Shown in pieces: positions 1-8,866 of a stretch of DNA of 64,000 nt. The number at the start of each line of letters is the position of its first letter. Within the stretch, counting starts at the first letter, position 1. Made by a program: the position numbers and the translations under genes. The notes under the pieces were generated by a model. It was not told where the DNA came from. It did no database searches and saw only the letters and a list, made by a program, of their open reading frames with translations. The stretch lies in the NCBI GenBank assembly GCA_965197405.1, contig OZ240206.1, positions 1,860,001-1,924,000 of the forward strand, given 5' to 3'. This DNA comes from G965197405 sp965197405 (GTDB lineage Bacteria > Chloroflexota > Dehalococcoidia > Lucifugimonadales > JAGWBF01).

Positions 1-165
1 AAATTCTCGCGATCGCCTCTCGATATTGAAAGAAGCGCCATCCTTGACCAGGCAATTGTATTGGCAACTCCGACCCCCGTCAAGGCTAAAGCTGCTTCGG
101 ACTCTTTGGGGAGGACCAACAGCCGTCAACGGTCTCGCCGGCCATCCTGACGGTCTCCGCCATGC

Positions 166-183
166 TATAATTGACCCTATAAT
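166..183 (+). promoter_or_regulatory. Two -10-like TATAAT boxes upstream of the agmatinase-family gene
   Basis: TATAAT occurs at 166-171 and again at 178-183, 23-40 bases before the ATG at 206. No good -35 box at 17-base spacing is visible for either, so this is only a candidate promoter. The first 205 bases hold no gene that I can recognise. Confidence 0.3.
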
Positions 184-205
184 AAGATTTGTTGGATAAG
201 AGGCT

Positions 206-1189
206 ATGACCGAGCAAAACCCTACCTCTGAACATCCGGGACCCTCGGAGCAGTCGAGGCCTATCATAAAGGCCCAGCCTCGGAGCTTCTTCAAGGCCCC
301 CCTATGCACCAACCTGGATGAGCTGGACGCCGACGTGTCCTTTATAGGCGTGCCATTCGACCAGGGCACCCTTGGCAGGCCGGGCGCACGCTTCGGCCCC
401 GACGCCATAAGGGATGCCCCAAGGGCCTACTCCTACACGGACCCCTTTGGCCGGCAGAGGGAGGCTGAAGGCTTCTTCGACGTTGACGCCGGGGACGAGC
501 TACTCAGGGGCATCACTATGGCCGACTGCGGCAACATAAACACATTGCCCTCGGACGTGCTATCGAACTTCGAGAAGCTGACCACGGCCGTGGAAAAGGT
601 CGTGGAGAGGGGGGCGTTCCCGGTGGTGGTAGGGGGAGACCATTCCATCACCTACCCCGTAGTCCGGGGTCTCAGCAGATTCGCGCCGCTGAATATCGTC
701 CATTTCGACGCCCACATGGACTACGCGCACGATTACCAGGGAGTGCTGTACACCCACGGCAGCCCCATTCGCCGTTGCCGGGAGCTGCCCTTCGTCGGGC
801 ACATAGCCTCTATAGGCATACGCTCGACGAGGAGAGCGCCTTACGAGGAGTCTCAACGGGATGGGAACCTGGTCATCACCACCAGCCAGTTCCGACAGCT
901 GGGAGCGCAGGGCGTAACCGCCCTCCTGCCGGAGCCGGAATACCTGTATGTCACCTTTGACATTGACGTGATGGACCCCAGCCAGGCGCCGGGGACGGGG
1001 ACCCCTGAGATCGGCGGGCTGCACTACCACGAGGTACGGGACTGTCTCATCGCCATAGCCGGCAGGGCCAATCTGGTGGGCTTCGACCTGGTGGAGGTGG
1101 CGCCGTCCTACGACTCCTCCGAGATTACCAGCCAGCTTGCAGCAAAGCTCATCATAGACGTGCTGGCCGCCCGCTTTCCCTCCCGGTAA
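206..1189 (+). CDS. Agmatinase/arginase-family ureohydrolase
   Basis: A 327-residue binuclear-manganese ureohydrolase. The family's metal motifs are all present: GGDHSI near residues 143-148, HFDAHMD near 166-172, and DIDVMDPSQAPG near 252-263. These supply the His and Asp ligands that activate water for attack on a guanidino carbon. The family includes agmatinase, guanidinobutyrase, guanidinopropionase and formimidoylglutamase, and substrate cannot be fixed from the motifs. The first 25 or so residues are polar and not part of the fold. It is the first complete gene of the window and is convergent with the nitroreductase gene downstream. No polyamine genes flank it, so agmatinase is the default reading only. 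Confidence 0.88.
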   Translation: MTEQNPTSEHPGPSEQSRPIIKAQPRSFFKAPLCTNLDELDADVSFIGVPFDQGTLGRPGARFGPDAIRDAPRAYSYTDPFGRQREAEGFFDVDAGDELLRGITMADCGNINTLPSDVLSNFEKLTTAVEKVVERGAFPVVVGGDHSITYPVVRGLSRFAPLNIVHFDAHMDYAHDYQGVLYTHGSPIRRCRELPFVGHIASIGIRSTRRAPYEESQRDGNLVITTSQFRQLGAQGVTALLPEPEYLYVTFDIDVMDPSQAPGTGTPEIGGLHYHEVRDCLIAIAGRANLVGFDLVEVAPSYDSSEITSQLAAKLIIDVLAARFPSR

Positions 1190-1224
1190 TCCCCGGTAGT
1201 CCAACAGAACGGGCCTTGCACCGT

Positions 1225-1914
1225 CTACCTGCGCTGCCCCCACTCGTCCCAGTGAGTCACCTCTCCCGCAGGGCGACGCTTGGCGGGCTTGAAATCGGTG
1301 CCGGTGTAGTAGGCAACTGGCAGAAGAGCGCCCTGTATCACGTGGTCCGGGATTCCAAGGACCTGCGCGGCCTCCTTCTCGTGGGCCAGGTGGGCGGTCG
1401 TATAGGCGGACCCGATGCCGCGAGCGCGGAGGGCCAGCATGAGGGACCACGCGGCGGGCAGGATAGAACCATATAGAGTTGCGTTGTAAAAAGACCTGAA
1501 CTTGTCCGGCGCGTAGAGGTTCAGCACCTCTTCCATTTCGCCCTCGACACAGGTGAGGATGTGTACCGGCGCTTCGTGCATGTGGTCATGCAGATAGTCG
1601 CTGGCTCCCACCATGCCCGGCCACTGGGCGAAGCGGGGATCGTCCTCACGAAACCGGGGCGAGTTGCCCCCCATAGCGGCCGCGAGGGACTGGCGCCCCC
1701 TGCGATAGACTTCAGCCAGCGCTGCCCGCTTCTCCGCATCCATGACCACCATGAAATGCCAGCCTTGAAAGTTCGACCCGGTGGGCGACTGGAGAGCGAT
1801 TTCAATGCACCGCTCGATTATTTCCGTCTCCACGGGGCGCGTGAAGTCCAGGCGCTTTTTAACGGAACGAGTGGTGGTGAGTATGTGGTCTATGGCGGCA
1901 ACGTCCATTACCAT
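1225..1914 (-). CDS. Nitroreductase-family oxidoreductase
   Basis: A 229-residue FMN-dependent nitroreductase-fold protein. The N-terminal pattern (TTRSVKKRLD followed by IEIALQSPTGSNFQGWHF) is the family's FMN phosphate-binding region, and the C-terminal half has the usual ARGIGSAYTT and VLGIPDHV segments. Members reduce nitro compounds, quinones or flavins with NAD(P)H, and the substrate here is unknown. The start is supported by GGGAGA seven bases before the ATG. It is encoded alone, convergent with the upstream ureohydrolase gene. Confidence 0.88.
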   Translation of the reverse strand: MVMDVAAIDHILTTTRSVKKRLDFTRPVETEIIERCIEIALQSPTGSNFQGWHFMVVMDAEKRAALAEVYRRGRQSLAAAMGGNSPRFREDDPRFAQWPGMVGASDYLHDHMHEAPVHILTCVEGEMEEVLNLYAPDKFRSFYNATLYGSILPAAWSLMLALRARGIGSAYTTAHLAHEKEAAQVLGIPDHVIQGALLPVAYYTGTDFKPAKRRPAGEVTHWDEWGQRR

Positions 1915-2062
1915 TGCTACATCTCCCCGTTATTAAGATTATCAAGATTGCGCTTGAAGAGGTGGCTATCATAGATAGATACGCCACCGGGAGAGACATC
2001 CCTGGTGGCGGTAACAGGTGCAGCAAGCATGTGGGGCTTGGCCCAAATCTCGCGGGGCTGGC

Positions 2063-2794
2063 CTAACCGGTCAGCAGCGCCTCGCTATCCGAGCTTGATA
2101 CCATGCTTTGCGCCGTGTGGGTGACGATCTGAGCCGCGATGTCTGCATTGATCGTCCCCATGTTCAGCACCATGTGGTAAAGGGTGGGGTCGTCAGGGTG
2201 TACGTTGAAGAACTTCCTGAAGTATATGACCCTCGCCTTCTCCATATCCGTGACGTACTTTTCCGCCTCTCCCCTGCCAAAATGCTCCCTCTCTACGATT
2301 GTCTTTATTCGCATCTCCAGGGGCGTAACCAGTCCCACATGAAGCGCCCCGGGCGCATCCTTGAGAATTATGTTGGAGCCGCGCCCGATGATAACCACGT
2401 CTCCCGCCTTCGACAGGTCCTTGATGACCGCGCCGGTCACCTCTATAAATCGCTCGTCGTTGAGTCGCTGGGCTGCGCTGAGAGGCTCCTGGGCCAGGTC
2501 GGTGTACTCCTCCGAGAGGAGGGTCTCTATGCCCGGGTTGAAGTAGGGCATGCCCCCGGCGCCCGACATTGCGGAGCGCTCCAGCATACTCTGGAAGAAG
2601 TGGGCGAGGCGGTCCCTCAGGGCGATCTTTCGCTGCTCTTTTATTTCGAGGACCTCGACGGTAGAGCCGATACGCTTGGCCGCCTGAGCAAGGATGAGCC
2701 TGTCCACGTAGTCGGCGTTTAGCAAGCGTGCCGTCATCAATCCGATCTCATTGCCACCGGCGCCTATGGGACCATTGAAGGTTACTATTGCCAT
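2063..2794 (-). CDS. Cytidylate-kinase-like family protein
   Basis: 243 residues of the cytidylate-kinase-like family, which differs from housekeeping Cmk. The N-terminus (ITFNGPIGAGGNEIG-like, here VTFNGPIGAGGNEIG, residues 4-18) is a degenerate P-loop. It is followed by DYVDRLIL and a central VIIGRGSNIIL segment that resembles the family's NMP-binding region. The true substrate of this family is not established, although many members sit beside transport or sensing genes. A GGAGGA ribosome-binding site precedes the ATG. It lies alone between the nitroreductase and a small monooxygenase-like gene on the same strand. Confidence 0.75.
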   Translation of the reverse strand: MAIVTFNGPIGAGGNEIGLMTARLLNADYVDRLILAQAAKRIGSTVEVLEIKEQRKIALRDRLAHFFQSMLERSAMSGAGGMPYFNPGIETLLSEEYTDLAQEPLSAAQRLNDERFIEVTGAVIKDLSKAGDVVIIGRGSNIILKDAPGALHVGLVTPLEMRIKTIVEREHFGRGEAEKYVTDMEKARVIYFRKFFNVHPDDPTLYHMVLNMGTINADIAAQIVTHTAQSMVSSSDSEALLTG

Positions 2795-2873
2795 CTCGTC
2801 CTCCTCCCTCAGAACTTTCCAGGCTGAATGACCCTATTCCGGTAAAATGACCGGTGCAGATGGGGCCGGGCCA

Positions 2874-3173
2874 CTACACTGTGGATGACTTGACCTCAAA
2901 GTGTCTCACCCAATACTCCCCCGTATAGAGGTGCTCAACACCCTTGGCGACCTGCTGGCGTTGTGCGTTTCTCTCATAGCTATGCATGGCATCCAGGCTC
3001 TCCCATAGGGTTATGGACATGCCCTCGTCGGGGTTTTCCGTGCTCTGTATCAGCTGGCGGCCCACAAAGCCCTGGACTCCATCGGTCACCGATGCGATGT
3101 TCTCGTTGTAGTAGCGCTCGTACTCGTCCCACATGCCAACCCGGAGCCTGCCCCAAAGCATTCTGACGTGCAT
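2874..3173 (-). CDS. Small antibiotic-biosynthesis-monooxygenase (ABM)-like protein
   Basis: 99 residues with the ABM/dimeric alpha-beta barrel pattern: an N-terminal strand (MHVRMLWGRLRVG), a helix with WDEYERYY, then GFVGRQLIQSTENPDEGMSI and WESLDAMHSYE. The WESLDAM segment after a strand is typical of this fold, which covers heme-degrading and quinone-forming monooxygenases as well as proteins with no known activity. The upstream gene on the same strand is far enough away that this is probably its own unit. Function beyond fold is unknown. Confidence 0.7.
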   Translation of the reverse strand: MHVRMLWGRLRVGMWDEYERYYNENIASVTDGVQGFVGRQLIQSTENPDEGMSITLWESLDAMHSYERNAQRQQVAKGVEHLYTGEYWVRHFEVKSSTV

Positions 3174-3459
3174 TACATCCCCCTCCTAATCGGATTTACC
3201 GGGCAGCGACGACTCTACGTTCTCCTAGCAATCTTCCGTGCGAATTGCCCAGCCTATGTCCGCAAGCTATCAAATTACAATGCCCCTGTCAATAGATTTG
3301 CGAAATCAAGCCTCGAATACCGGCCCTGTCCGGTAGTAATCCCGGCAATAATCAATGAAGAGCAAATTCGTTTATACTTTGGCGTTGCCATGCTAGAATC
3401 AGATAGCTTGCTCGCCGCTCTTCTCGGGACAAAGGCGAATACTGTCATGGAGAATACAG

Positions 3460-3822
3460 GTGCAATCACAAACGTACAAGGACGCCAGTAGACTGTTGTT
3501 AGAGCAGGCGACCCAAGAGCTTGCCGAAGGAGCCCTGCGCCAAGCCTCGGAAAAGGGCTGGGGTGCGGCGGCACAGACTGTCAAGGCCATAGCCGAGCAA
3601 CGAGGCTGGACCCACAACAGCCACGGGGGCCTTTTTCACGTCGTGGCCCGTTTGGCTGAGGAAACAGGCGACGAGGACATCTCAGCTCTATTTCATATTG
3701 GTAGCAGCCTGCACGTTAATTTCTATGAGAATTGGCTCCCCAGAGCAATGGTCGAGGTAGGGCTTCATAGCGTAGAGCGATTCCTGGACAAGCTGGACCC
3801 ATCGTGGGAGGGCTACCAGTAG
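3460..3822 (+). CDS. PaREP1-like all-helical small protein
   Basis: 120 residues, predicted all alpha. The N-terminal half (SRLLLEQATQELAEGALRQASEKGWGAAAQTVKAIAEQRGW) is the pattern of the PaREP1/HEPN-like family, helical proteins of unknown function frequent in archaea and Chloroflexota. The GTG start at 3460 has GGAG seven bases upstream. It sits 30 bases before the CotH lipoprotein gene on the same strand. HEPN-type proteins are sometimes RNases, but no RX4-6H catalytic motif is evident here. Confidence 0.6.
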   Translation: MQSQTYKDASRLLLEQATQELAEGALRQASEKGWGAAAQTVKAIAEQRGWTHNSHGGLFHVVARLAEETGDEDISALFHIGSSLHVNFYENWLPRAMVEVGLHSVERFLDKLDPSWEGYQ

Positions 3823-3852
3823 CGGGGGGTAAAGGAGAGGCAAATAGACGTC

Positions 3853-6303
3853 GTGAGAAAGATAATCGTAGCAATCAGACTGCCGTCGGGCGTAGGCCGC
3901 CTGAGTATTCTGGTACTGGCCGCCGGGCTGCTGGCCGCTGTGGCCTCCGGGTGCGGGTCTCAGCCGGGTGAAACGGACCGACCCGCACCCACGCCGGCCA
4001 CGATAGCCGCGCCGTCTCCAACGCCTACGTCAGCTCCGACGCCCACCTTGGTCCCAACGCTCAGCCCGGTCCCGATAGCCACGGCAACGCCACCCCCAAC
4101 GCCCACAGCGGCTCCGATGCCGACCCTGGCCCCAACGCCCACGCCGACACTCGCGGGCCAAGAACCCCACCCCACCGACCCTTACTTTGCTCTGGACCAC
4201 GTTCTGGACATTGCCATTGAAATCCCGCAGGCGGACTGGGACACCCTGCGCCACCAGACCCGGACTTTAGAGGATGTATTCACGGAAATCGGATCCAACT
4301 GCCTGTCCCAGCCCTTTGCGGGCATCTACTCCTGGTTCCCGGCCCGGGTAACCGTGGATGACAAAACCTACGCCGAAGTCGGTGTTCGCAAAAAGGGGTT
4401 TGTCGGCTCCCAGAGCGACACCAAGCCCTCCCTCAAGATCCGATTCGACAAGTACGTAGAAGGCCAGACCCTGGGCGGCGTGCTGGAGCGGATGACCCTG
4501 AACAACGGCATCCAGGACCCTTCCCTGATTAACACCTGCCTGGCCTACCAGGTCTTTGCCGACGCCGGGCTGCCCGCGCCCCGGTGCAACTTCGCCACCG
4601 TATCGGTGAACAGCGAAAATCTGGGCCTGTACGTCCACGTAGAGGACCTCAAGACCTCGATGGTGGCGCGCACTTTCGACAACGCCGAGGGCAACCTTTA
4701 CGAGGGCACCGTCAGCGATTTCCGCCCCGAATGGCGCGGCACCTTTGAAAAGAAGACCAACGAGGACGCCGCGGACTGGTCAGACATAGACGCCGTCGTC
4801 GTCGCCCTGCAAGACCCCTCCGAGGCCGGCTGGGAAGCCCTGAAAGCCGCCGTTGACTTGGACCGGTTCCTCTCCTTCTGGGCCACCGAAGTGCTGGTAG
4901 GCCATTGGGACAGCTATACCGGCAACCGCAACAACTACCACTTTTACCGGGAACCCAACGGTCCCTTTGTGTTTATCCCCTGGGGCGTGGACGACGTTTT
5001 CCATCTGCGGGACGACCCCAATCCCTTTGACGACATCAGCAAGCCGCCGCCGTCGGTACTGGCCCACGGGGCCATCGCCCACCGTTTGTACCAGGATGCT
5101 GACGGGCGCGCGGCCTACACCAGCCGCCTGCGGGACCTGCTGGATACGGTCTGGAACGAAGCCGAATTGCTCCAAAGCGCCGACGCAATGGCCGCCACCG
5201 TCCAGAAGTATGCATTGCCCGGAAAGCGGGCGGTCGCCGCCGCTGACGCCGAACGCGTGCGCCAGTTTATCGAAAAGCGGCGGGGGGAAATCCTGGACGA
5301 CCTCACGCCGGAGCCGCCGGATTGGCCCTGGGCCCTGACCCCGAATCCCTGCGGTGCCGGCATCGGCGGGTTAATGGTCGAGTTTGAACCAGCCACCTTT
5401 GAGTTGCACTTCGAAACCGCTTGGGGAACGAATAAAAGCGCCAATCCCTTCGAGGCGGGGAAGGTTACTTATCTTCGCCTCAATGGGGCCGAGCAGCCCG
5501 ACGCCGGCTGGGGCGTAATCGCCGGCGTCGCCAGCCCGGAAGAAAAAGACCTCCTGCCAGGCACTGCTGAGGCGGCATCTCTCGCAATCCTCAGATTTAG
5601 ACCCGACGGTTCCATCGAGGGTTTCACCCTGGTGATGTCCCCGGCCCGGCTGTCAGGAGGGGCCACCCTCGTCGTCGGTGAGGATGAGGTCGCCGGAGGG
5701 CGTTGGTCCATACCCGCCGGGGCCGCCGCGCCGGACCGGTTCTCCCCCTTCACCGAGGGCCGGCTGGAGTTGGACGCCGCCGGCGCGGGACCGGGCGCAA
5801 CTATCTCAGGCCGCTTCTACGGCGCTTGGGGTGGCACACCCCGGACGGATGCCGGAGGCCACGCGACGGAGCCGACCGGCACCGGAGACGCCGCCGGGCT
5901 GATTATCAACGAGGTAGCCGCCAAAGGGGACCCCCTCGACTGGCTTGAACTCTACAATGCTTCAGAGGACCACCTGGCCCTAGCTAACTTTGTCCTGGCT
6001 GACGACCTCAAGGATGCGGGCAAGCGGGTTGCTTTCCCCTCTGACCTGGTAATCCCGCCGGGCGGGTATCTGCAAATCCAGCTTGACAAAGACAAGTGGC
6101 CCGGCTTCGCCCTGGGCGGCGATGAGGAGTTGGGCATCTGGACGACCGATGGGGTCCTGGTGGACTCGGTGGATTGGGCCAAGGGCGAGGCTGACGCCGG
6201 GACCAGCTTCGCCCGCGTGCCGGACATCGAGGGAGACTTTCAGACTGTCAGTGACGCCACGCCGGGCGCTCCGAATCCAGCCAAACAGGAGGAGAGTCCA
6301 TAG
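3853..6303 (+). CDS. CotH-kinase-family lipoprotein with C-terminal lamin-tail domain
   Basis: 816 residues. A GTG start opens a signal peptide ending at a lipobox-like ASGC near residue 34, so this is a predicted surface lipoprotein. Residues 40-105 are a Pro/Thr/Ala-rich linker of PTPT-type repeats. The CotH domain follows (about 110-480), with FTEIGSNC, VRKKGFVGSQS, LKIRFDKY, MTLNNGIQDPS and WGVDDVFHLRDDP. CotH proteins are secreted atypical kinases or cell-surface factors. The C-terminal 100 residues (IINEVAAKGDPLDWLELYNAS onward) form a lamin-tail domain, common on exported proteins. The start has only a distant GGAG. Substrate and role are unknown. Confidence 0.82.
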   Translation: MRKIIVAIRLPSGVGRLSILVLAAGLLAAVASGCGSQPGETDRPAPTPATIAAPSPTPTSAPTPTLVPTLSPVPIATATPPPTPTAAPMPTLAPTPTPTLAGQEPHPTDPYFALDHVLDIAIEIPQADWDTLRHQTRTLEDVFTEIGSNCLSQPFAGIYSWFPARVTVDDKTYAEVGVRKKGFVGSQSDTKPSLKIRFDKYVEGQTLGGVLERMTLNNGIQDPSLINTCLAYQVFADAGLPAPRCNFATVSVNSENLGLYVHVEDLKTSMVARTFDNAEGNLYEGTVSDFRPEWRGTFEKKTNEDAADWSDIDAVVVALQDPSEAGWEALKAAVDLDRFLSFWATEVLVGHWDSYTGNRNNYHFYREPNGPFVFIPWGVDDVFHLRDDPNPFDDISKPPPSVLAHGAIAHRLYQDADGRAAYTSRLRDLLDTVWNEAELLQSADAMAATVQKYALPGKRAVAAADAERVRQFIEKRRGEILDDLTPEPPDWPWALTPNPCGAGIGGLMVEFEPATFELHFETAWGTNKSANPFEAGKVTYLRLNGAEQPDAGWGVIAGVASPEEKDLLPGTAEAASLAILRFRPDGSIEGFTLVMSPARLSGGATLVVGEDEVAGGRWSIPAGAAAPDRFSPFTEGRLELDAAGAGPGATISGRFYGAWGGTPRTDAGGHATEPTGTGDAAGLIINEVAAKGDPLDWLELYNASEDHLALANFVLADDLKDAGKRVAFPSDLVIPPGGYLQIQLDKDKWPGFALGGDEELGIWTTDGVLVDSVDWAKGEADAGTSFARVPDIEGDFQTVSDATPGAPNPAKQEESP

Positions 6304-6307
6304 GGGC

Positions 6308-8647
6308 CTATCCCTGCTTCTCCTGAAGGGCGCGCCATACCTTCTCCGGGGTCAGGGGCGTGTCTATGTGGCGTATACCCAGGCCGGAGAGGGCGTGCAT
6401 GACGGCGTTGGCCACCGCGACGGGAGCGGCCACCGTGGGCAGTTCCCCCACGCCCTTAGTACCCAGTGGGTTCAGTGGAGAGGGGGTCTCTATGGCATCC
6501 ACCACCAGGCTGGGAAACTCCTCGGCGGCGGGCATAGCGTAGTCCAGTAGGCTGCCCGTCACCGGTTGCCCCTCCGGGCTGTAGACCATGCCTTCCGTCA
6601 GCGCCTGGCCCACCCCCTGGGCGATGCCCCCGTGCATCTGGCCTTCCACCAGCATGGGGTTGATGATGCGCCCGCAGTCGTGCACGGCCACGTACTTCAC
6701 GAGCTTCACCTCCCCGGTATCCCTGTCCACCTCAACCACCGCGACGTGAGCGCCGAAGGAGTAGGTGTTGCTGGGCAGCCTGTAGCCGCCGCTGAAGTCC
6801 AGGCCCACCTCGACCTCCGGCGGCAGAAGCTCCTCGTTGTGGGCGGCGGAGGCCACCTGGGAGAAGCTCAAGGTCTGCTCGGTCTTCCCGCCATTGAAGA
6901 CCTGCCCACTCTGGAAGACGACGTCCTCCGCAGGACACTCCAGCATGTGGGACGCTATGCGGGCGAGCTTCTCGCGGGCTTCCTGGAGTACCACGTACAG
7001 AGCGGAGGCGCCAATCACCGTACCCCGGCTCGCCGCCGTGCCTCCCCCGGAGGGCGTTATGGAAGTATCGCTGTGGAGCACCTCAACGTCGGATGGGGCC
7101 ACGCCCAACTCGGCGGCCGCGACCTGGGCGAAGGATGTCTCCGTTCCCTGGCCGTGGGGAGATACCCCGGTGTAGACGGTGATCTCGCCCTGGCGGCCTA
7201 TCTCGACCCGGGCGGTGTCGAAGCTCCACTCTCCGAAGGCCCCGGCTCCCTTCAGGACGGTGGAAAGACCAACGCCTATGAGCGGCTCATTGGACTCGTC
7301 GGAGGACTCGTTGGAGCGTCTCCGGCGGGCCTTTTCTCGCCAGCCGGAGTACTCAGACAGCTCCAAGACCCTGTCCAGCCCCCGCTCATAGTCGCCGGAG
7401 TCGTAGGTGACGCCGGTGGGGGCGTCATAGGGGAAGGCGTCCGGCGGGATGAAGTTCTTCCTCCTCACCTCCGACGGGTCCATGTCCAGGTCCTGGGCAA
7501 TCAGGTCCACCGTCCGCTCCATGCAGAAGGCGGCCTCCGGCCCCCCGGCGCCGCGGTAGGCTCCCGAGGGCGTCTTGTTGGTAAGCGCCCCCAGCACGTC
7601 AATCCGCATGGCGGGCGTCCTGTAAGGCCCCGCCATGCGATGCGCGGCGAGGAGGGGCACGGCTGCGGTGGAGAGGAGGAAGTACGCGCCCAGGTCGGCC
7701 ACGATTCGCACACGCACCCCCAGAATGGAGCCATCGGCCTTCACCGCGGCTTCCAGGTCCGCCGTATGGCCCCTGGCCTGGAAGGATAGCAGGTTCTCCT
7801 GGCGGTCCTCCACCCACTTGACCGGCCTACCGAGGGTAAGAGAGATATAGGACAGGGCAATCTCTTCGGGGTACACGCTGCTTCTCTGGCCGAAGCCGCC
7901 GCCCATGTCGGGGGCTACGACCCTCACGCTGCTCTCGGGCCGGTCGAGGAGTTGGGCCAGGTAATCTCTCACCACATGGGGTATCTGGGTGGTGTCCCAA
8001 ACGGTCAGGAGGTCCTCCTGGGGCTGGTAGTGGGCAAGCACCCCCCTGTTCTCCATAGGGGCCGGGGCGAGGCGTTGCACCTCGTACCTCTGCCGGACGA
8101 CGTGGTCGGCCTGGGCAAAAGCCGCTTCCACGTCGCCACCCTCGTGGTATATCCGCATACCTGTATTCGTGCCAATGTCCCGGTGTATAGGGGTCGCGCC
8201 CTCCGTAATAGCCTCGAACGGGTCGAGGACCGGCGGGAGGACCTCGTAGTCCACCTTCACAAACTCGGCGGCGTCCCTGGCGAGGTGGCGCTCATGGGCG
8301 ACCACGATGGCTACCGGCTGCCCGACGTAGCAGACCTTGCCCTGTGCCAGGACGGGCTGCTCCGGGGGGGTCATCTCGAGCACCGCCACCTGGCCCTCGG
8401 GGATGGCCTCTACGGGGACACCCCGCAGTAGGCCCGCTATGTCTTCCCCGGTGAGCACTGTCGCAACACCGGGCAGGCTGCGAGCCGCGGAGACGTCCAC
8501 TGACCTGATGCGAGCGTGGGCGTGAGGGCTGCGAAGCACGTGGGCATAGAGCATGTCGGGCAACTGGATGTCATCCACGAATGAGCCTCGCCCCGTCAGG
8601 AGCTTGGGGTCTTCAAACCGCTTCAAGGACTCTCCTGAATAGCTCAC
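6308..8647 (-). CDS. Xanthine-dehydrogenase-family molybdopterin-binding subunit
   Basis: A large molybdenum hydroxylase subunit of 779 residues from the chosen GTG start, which has GGAGGGAGGAAT just upstream; an earlier ATG at 8686 would add 13 residues. Motifs seen: FVDDIQLPDMLYAHVLRSPHAHARI near the N-terminus, DMGGGFGQRSSVYPEE, GAYRGAGGPEAAF and near the C-terminus GVGELPTVAAP, whose Glu is the family's catalytic base. The cofactor would be a molybdopterin-cytosine-dinucleotide type. The FAD and 2Fe-2S subunits that normally accompany it are absent from the flanks. AYRGAGG differs from the form-I CO dehydrogenase signature, so CO oxidation is not inferred. Substrate unknown. Confidence 0.87.
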   Translation of the reverse strand: MSYSGESLKRFEDPKLLTGRGSFVDDIQLPDMLYAHVLRSPHAHARIRSVDVSAARSLPGVATVLTGEDIAGLLRGVPVEAIPEGQVAVLEMTPPEQPVLAQGKVCYVGQPVAIVVAHERHLARDAAEFVKVDYEVLPPVLDPFEAITEGATPIHRDIGTNTGMRIYHEGGDVEAAFAQADHVVRQRYEVQRLAPAPMENRGVLAHYQPQEDLLTVWDTTQIPHVVRDYLAQLLDRPESSVRVVAPDMGGGFGQRSSVYPEEIALSYISLTLGRPVKWVEDRQENLLSFQARGHTADLEAAVKADGSILGVRVRIVADLGAYFLLSTAAVPLLAAHRMAGPYRTPAMRIDVLGALTNKTPSGAYRGAGGPEAAFCMERTVDLIAQDLDMDPSEVRRKNFIPPDAFPYDAPTGVTYDSGDYERGLDRVLELSEYSGWREKARRRRSNESSDESNEPLIGVGLSTVLKGAGAFGEWSFDTARVEIGRQGEITVYTGVSPHGQGTETSFAQVAAAELGVAPSDVEVLHSDTSITPSGGGTAASRGTVIGASALYVVLQEAREKLARIASHMLECPAEDVVFQSGQVFNGGKTEQTLSFSQVASAAHNEELLPPEVEVGLDFSGGYRLPSNTYSFGAHVAVVEVDRDTGEVKLVKYVAVHDCGRIINPMLVEGQMHGGIAQGVGQALTEGMVYSPEGQPVTGSLLDYAMPAAEEFPSLVVDAIETPSPLNPLGTKGVGELPTVAAPVAVANAVMHALSGLGIRHIDTPLTPEKVWRALQEKQG

Positions 8648-8724
8648 TCTATTCCTCCCTCCGTCGCCCTCGAACATGGGTGACAAGACAACTACGAGGT
8701 ATCATTGCCATGAAAATACTTTTT

Positions 8725-8790
8725 GTCATACCCGCGAAAGCGGGTATCCGTGCCCCTGACGTTCCTAGACTCCCGCTTTCGCGGGAGTGG
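8725..8790. repeat. Palindromic repeat, CCCGCGAAAGCGGG family
   Basis: Two inverted arms lie around a short spacer: GTCATACCCGCGAAAGCGGG, then CCCGCTTTCGCGGGAGTGG. A relative lies at about 62150-62215 in front of leuC with the same CCCGCTTTCGCGGGAGTG arm. It looks like a REP-type intergenic repeat and not a dedicated terminator. Confidence 0.7.
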
Positions 8791-8828
8791 CGGTGGGGAA
8801 GTCCCGCCGTTATTTTCATCTTCTTAAC

Positions 8829-8847
8829 GGGGCCTTTTGAAGGCCCC
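8829..8847 (-). terminator. Possible hairpin terminator after the amidohydrolase
   Basis: An 8-bp perfect stem (GGGGCCTT / AAGGCCCC, three-base loop) lies 20 bases past the amidohydrolase stop. The T-tract after it on the minus strand is weak (GTTAAG), so intrinsic termination is uncertain. Confidence 0.4.
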
Positions 8848-8866
8848 GAGGAGTTGCACAGAAACC

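Noticed and set aside
3168..3491. Reading frame of 107 codons between the ABM-like gene and the PaREP1-like gene
   Set aside because: It overlaps the start of the PaREP1-like gene, has no ribosome-binding site and no protein-like pattern.
6566..7789. Long antisense reading frame of about 400 codons opposite the molybdopterin subunit
   Set aside because: It lies fully inside a well-supported gene, has no family pattern, and arises from high GC codon bias. Similar antisense frames opposite the cyclases (23470-24423), NTF2-like genes and ilvC were rejected for the same reason.
6308..8647. Carbon monoxide dehydrogenase (CoxL) call for the molybdopterin subunit
   Set aside because: The form-I active-site loop is absent (AYRGAGG instead) and no CoxM/CoxS genes are adjacent.
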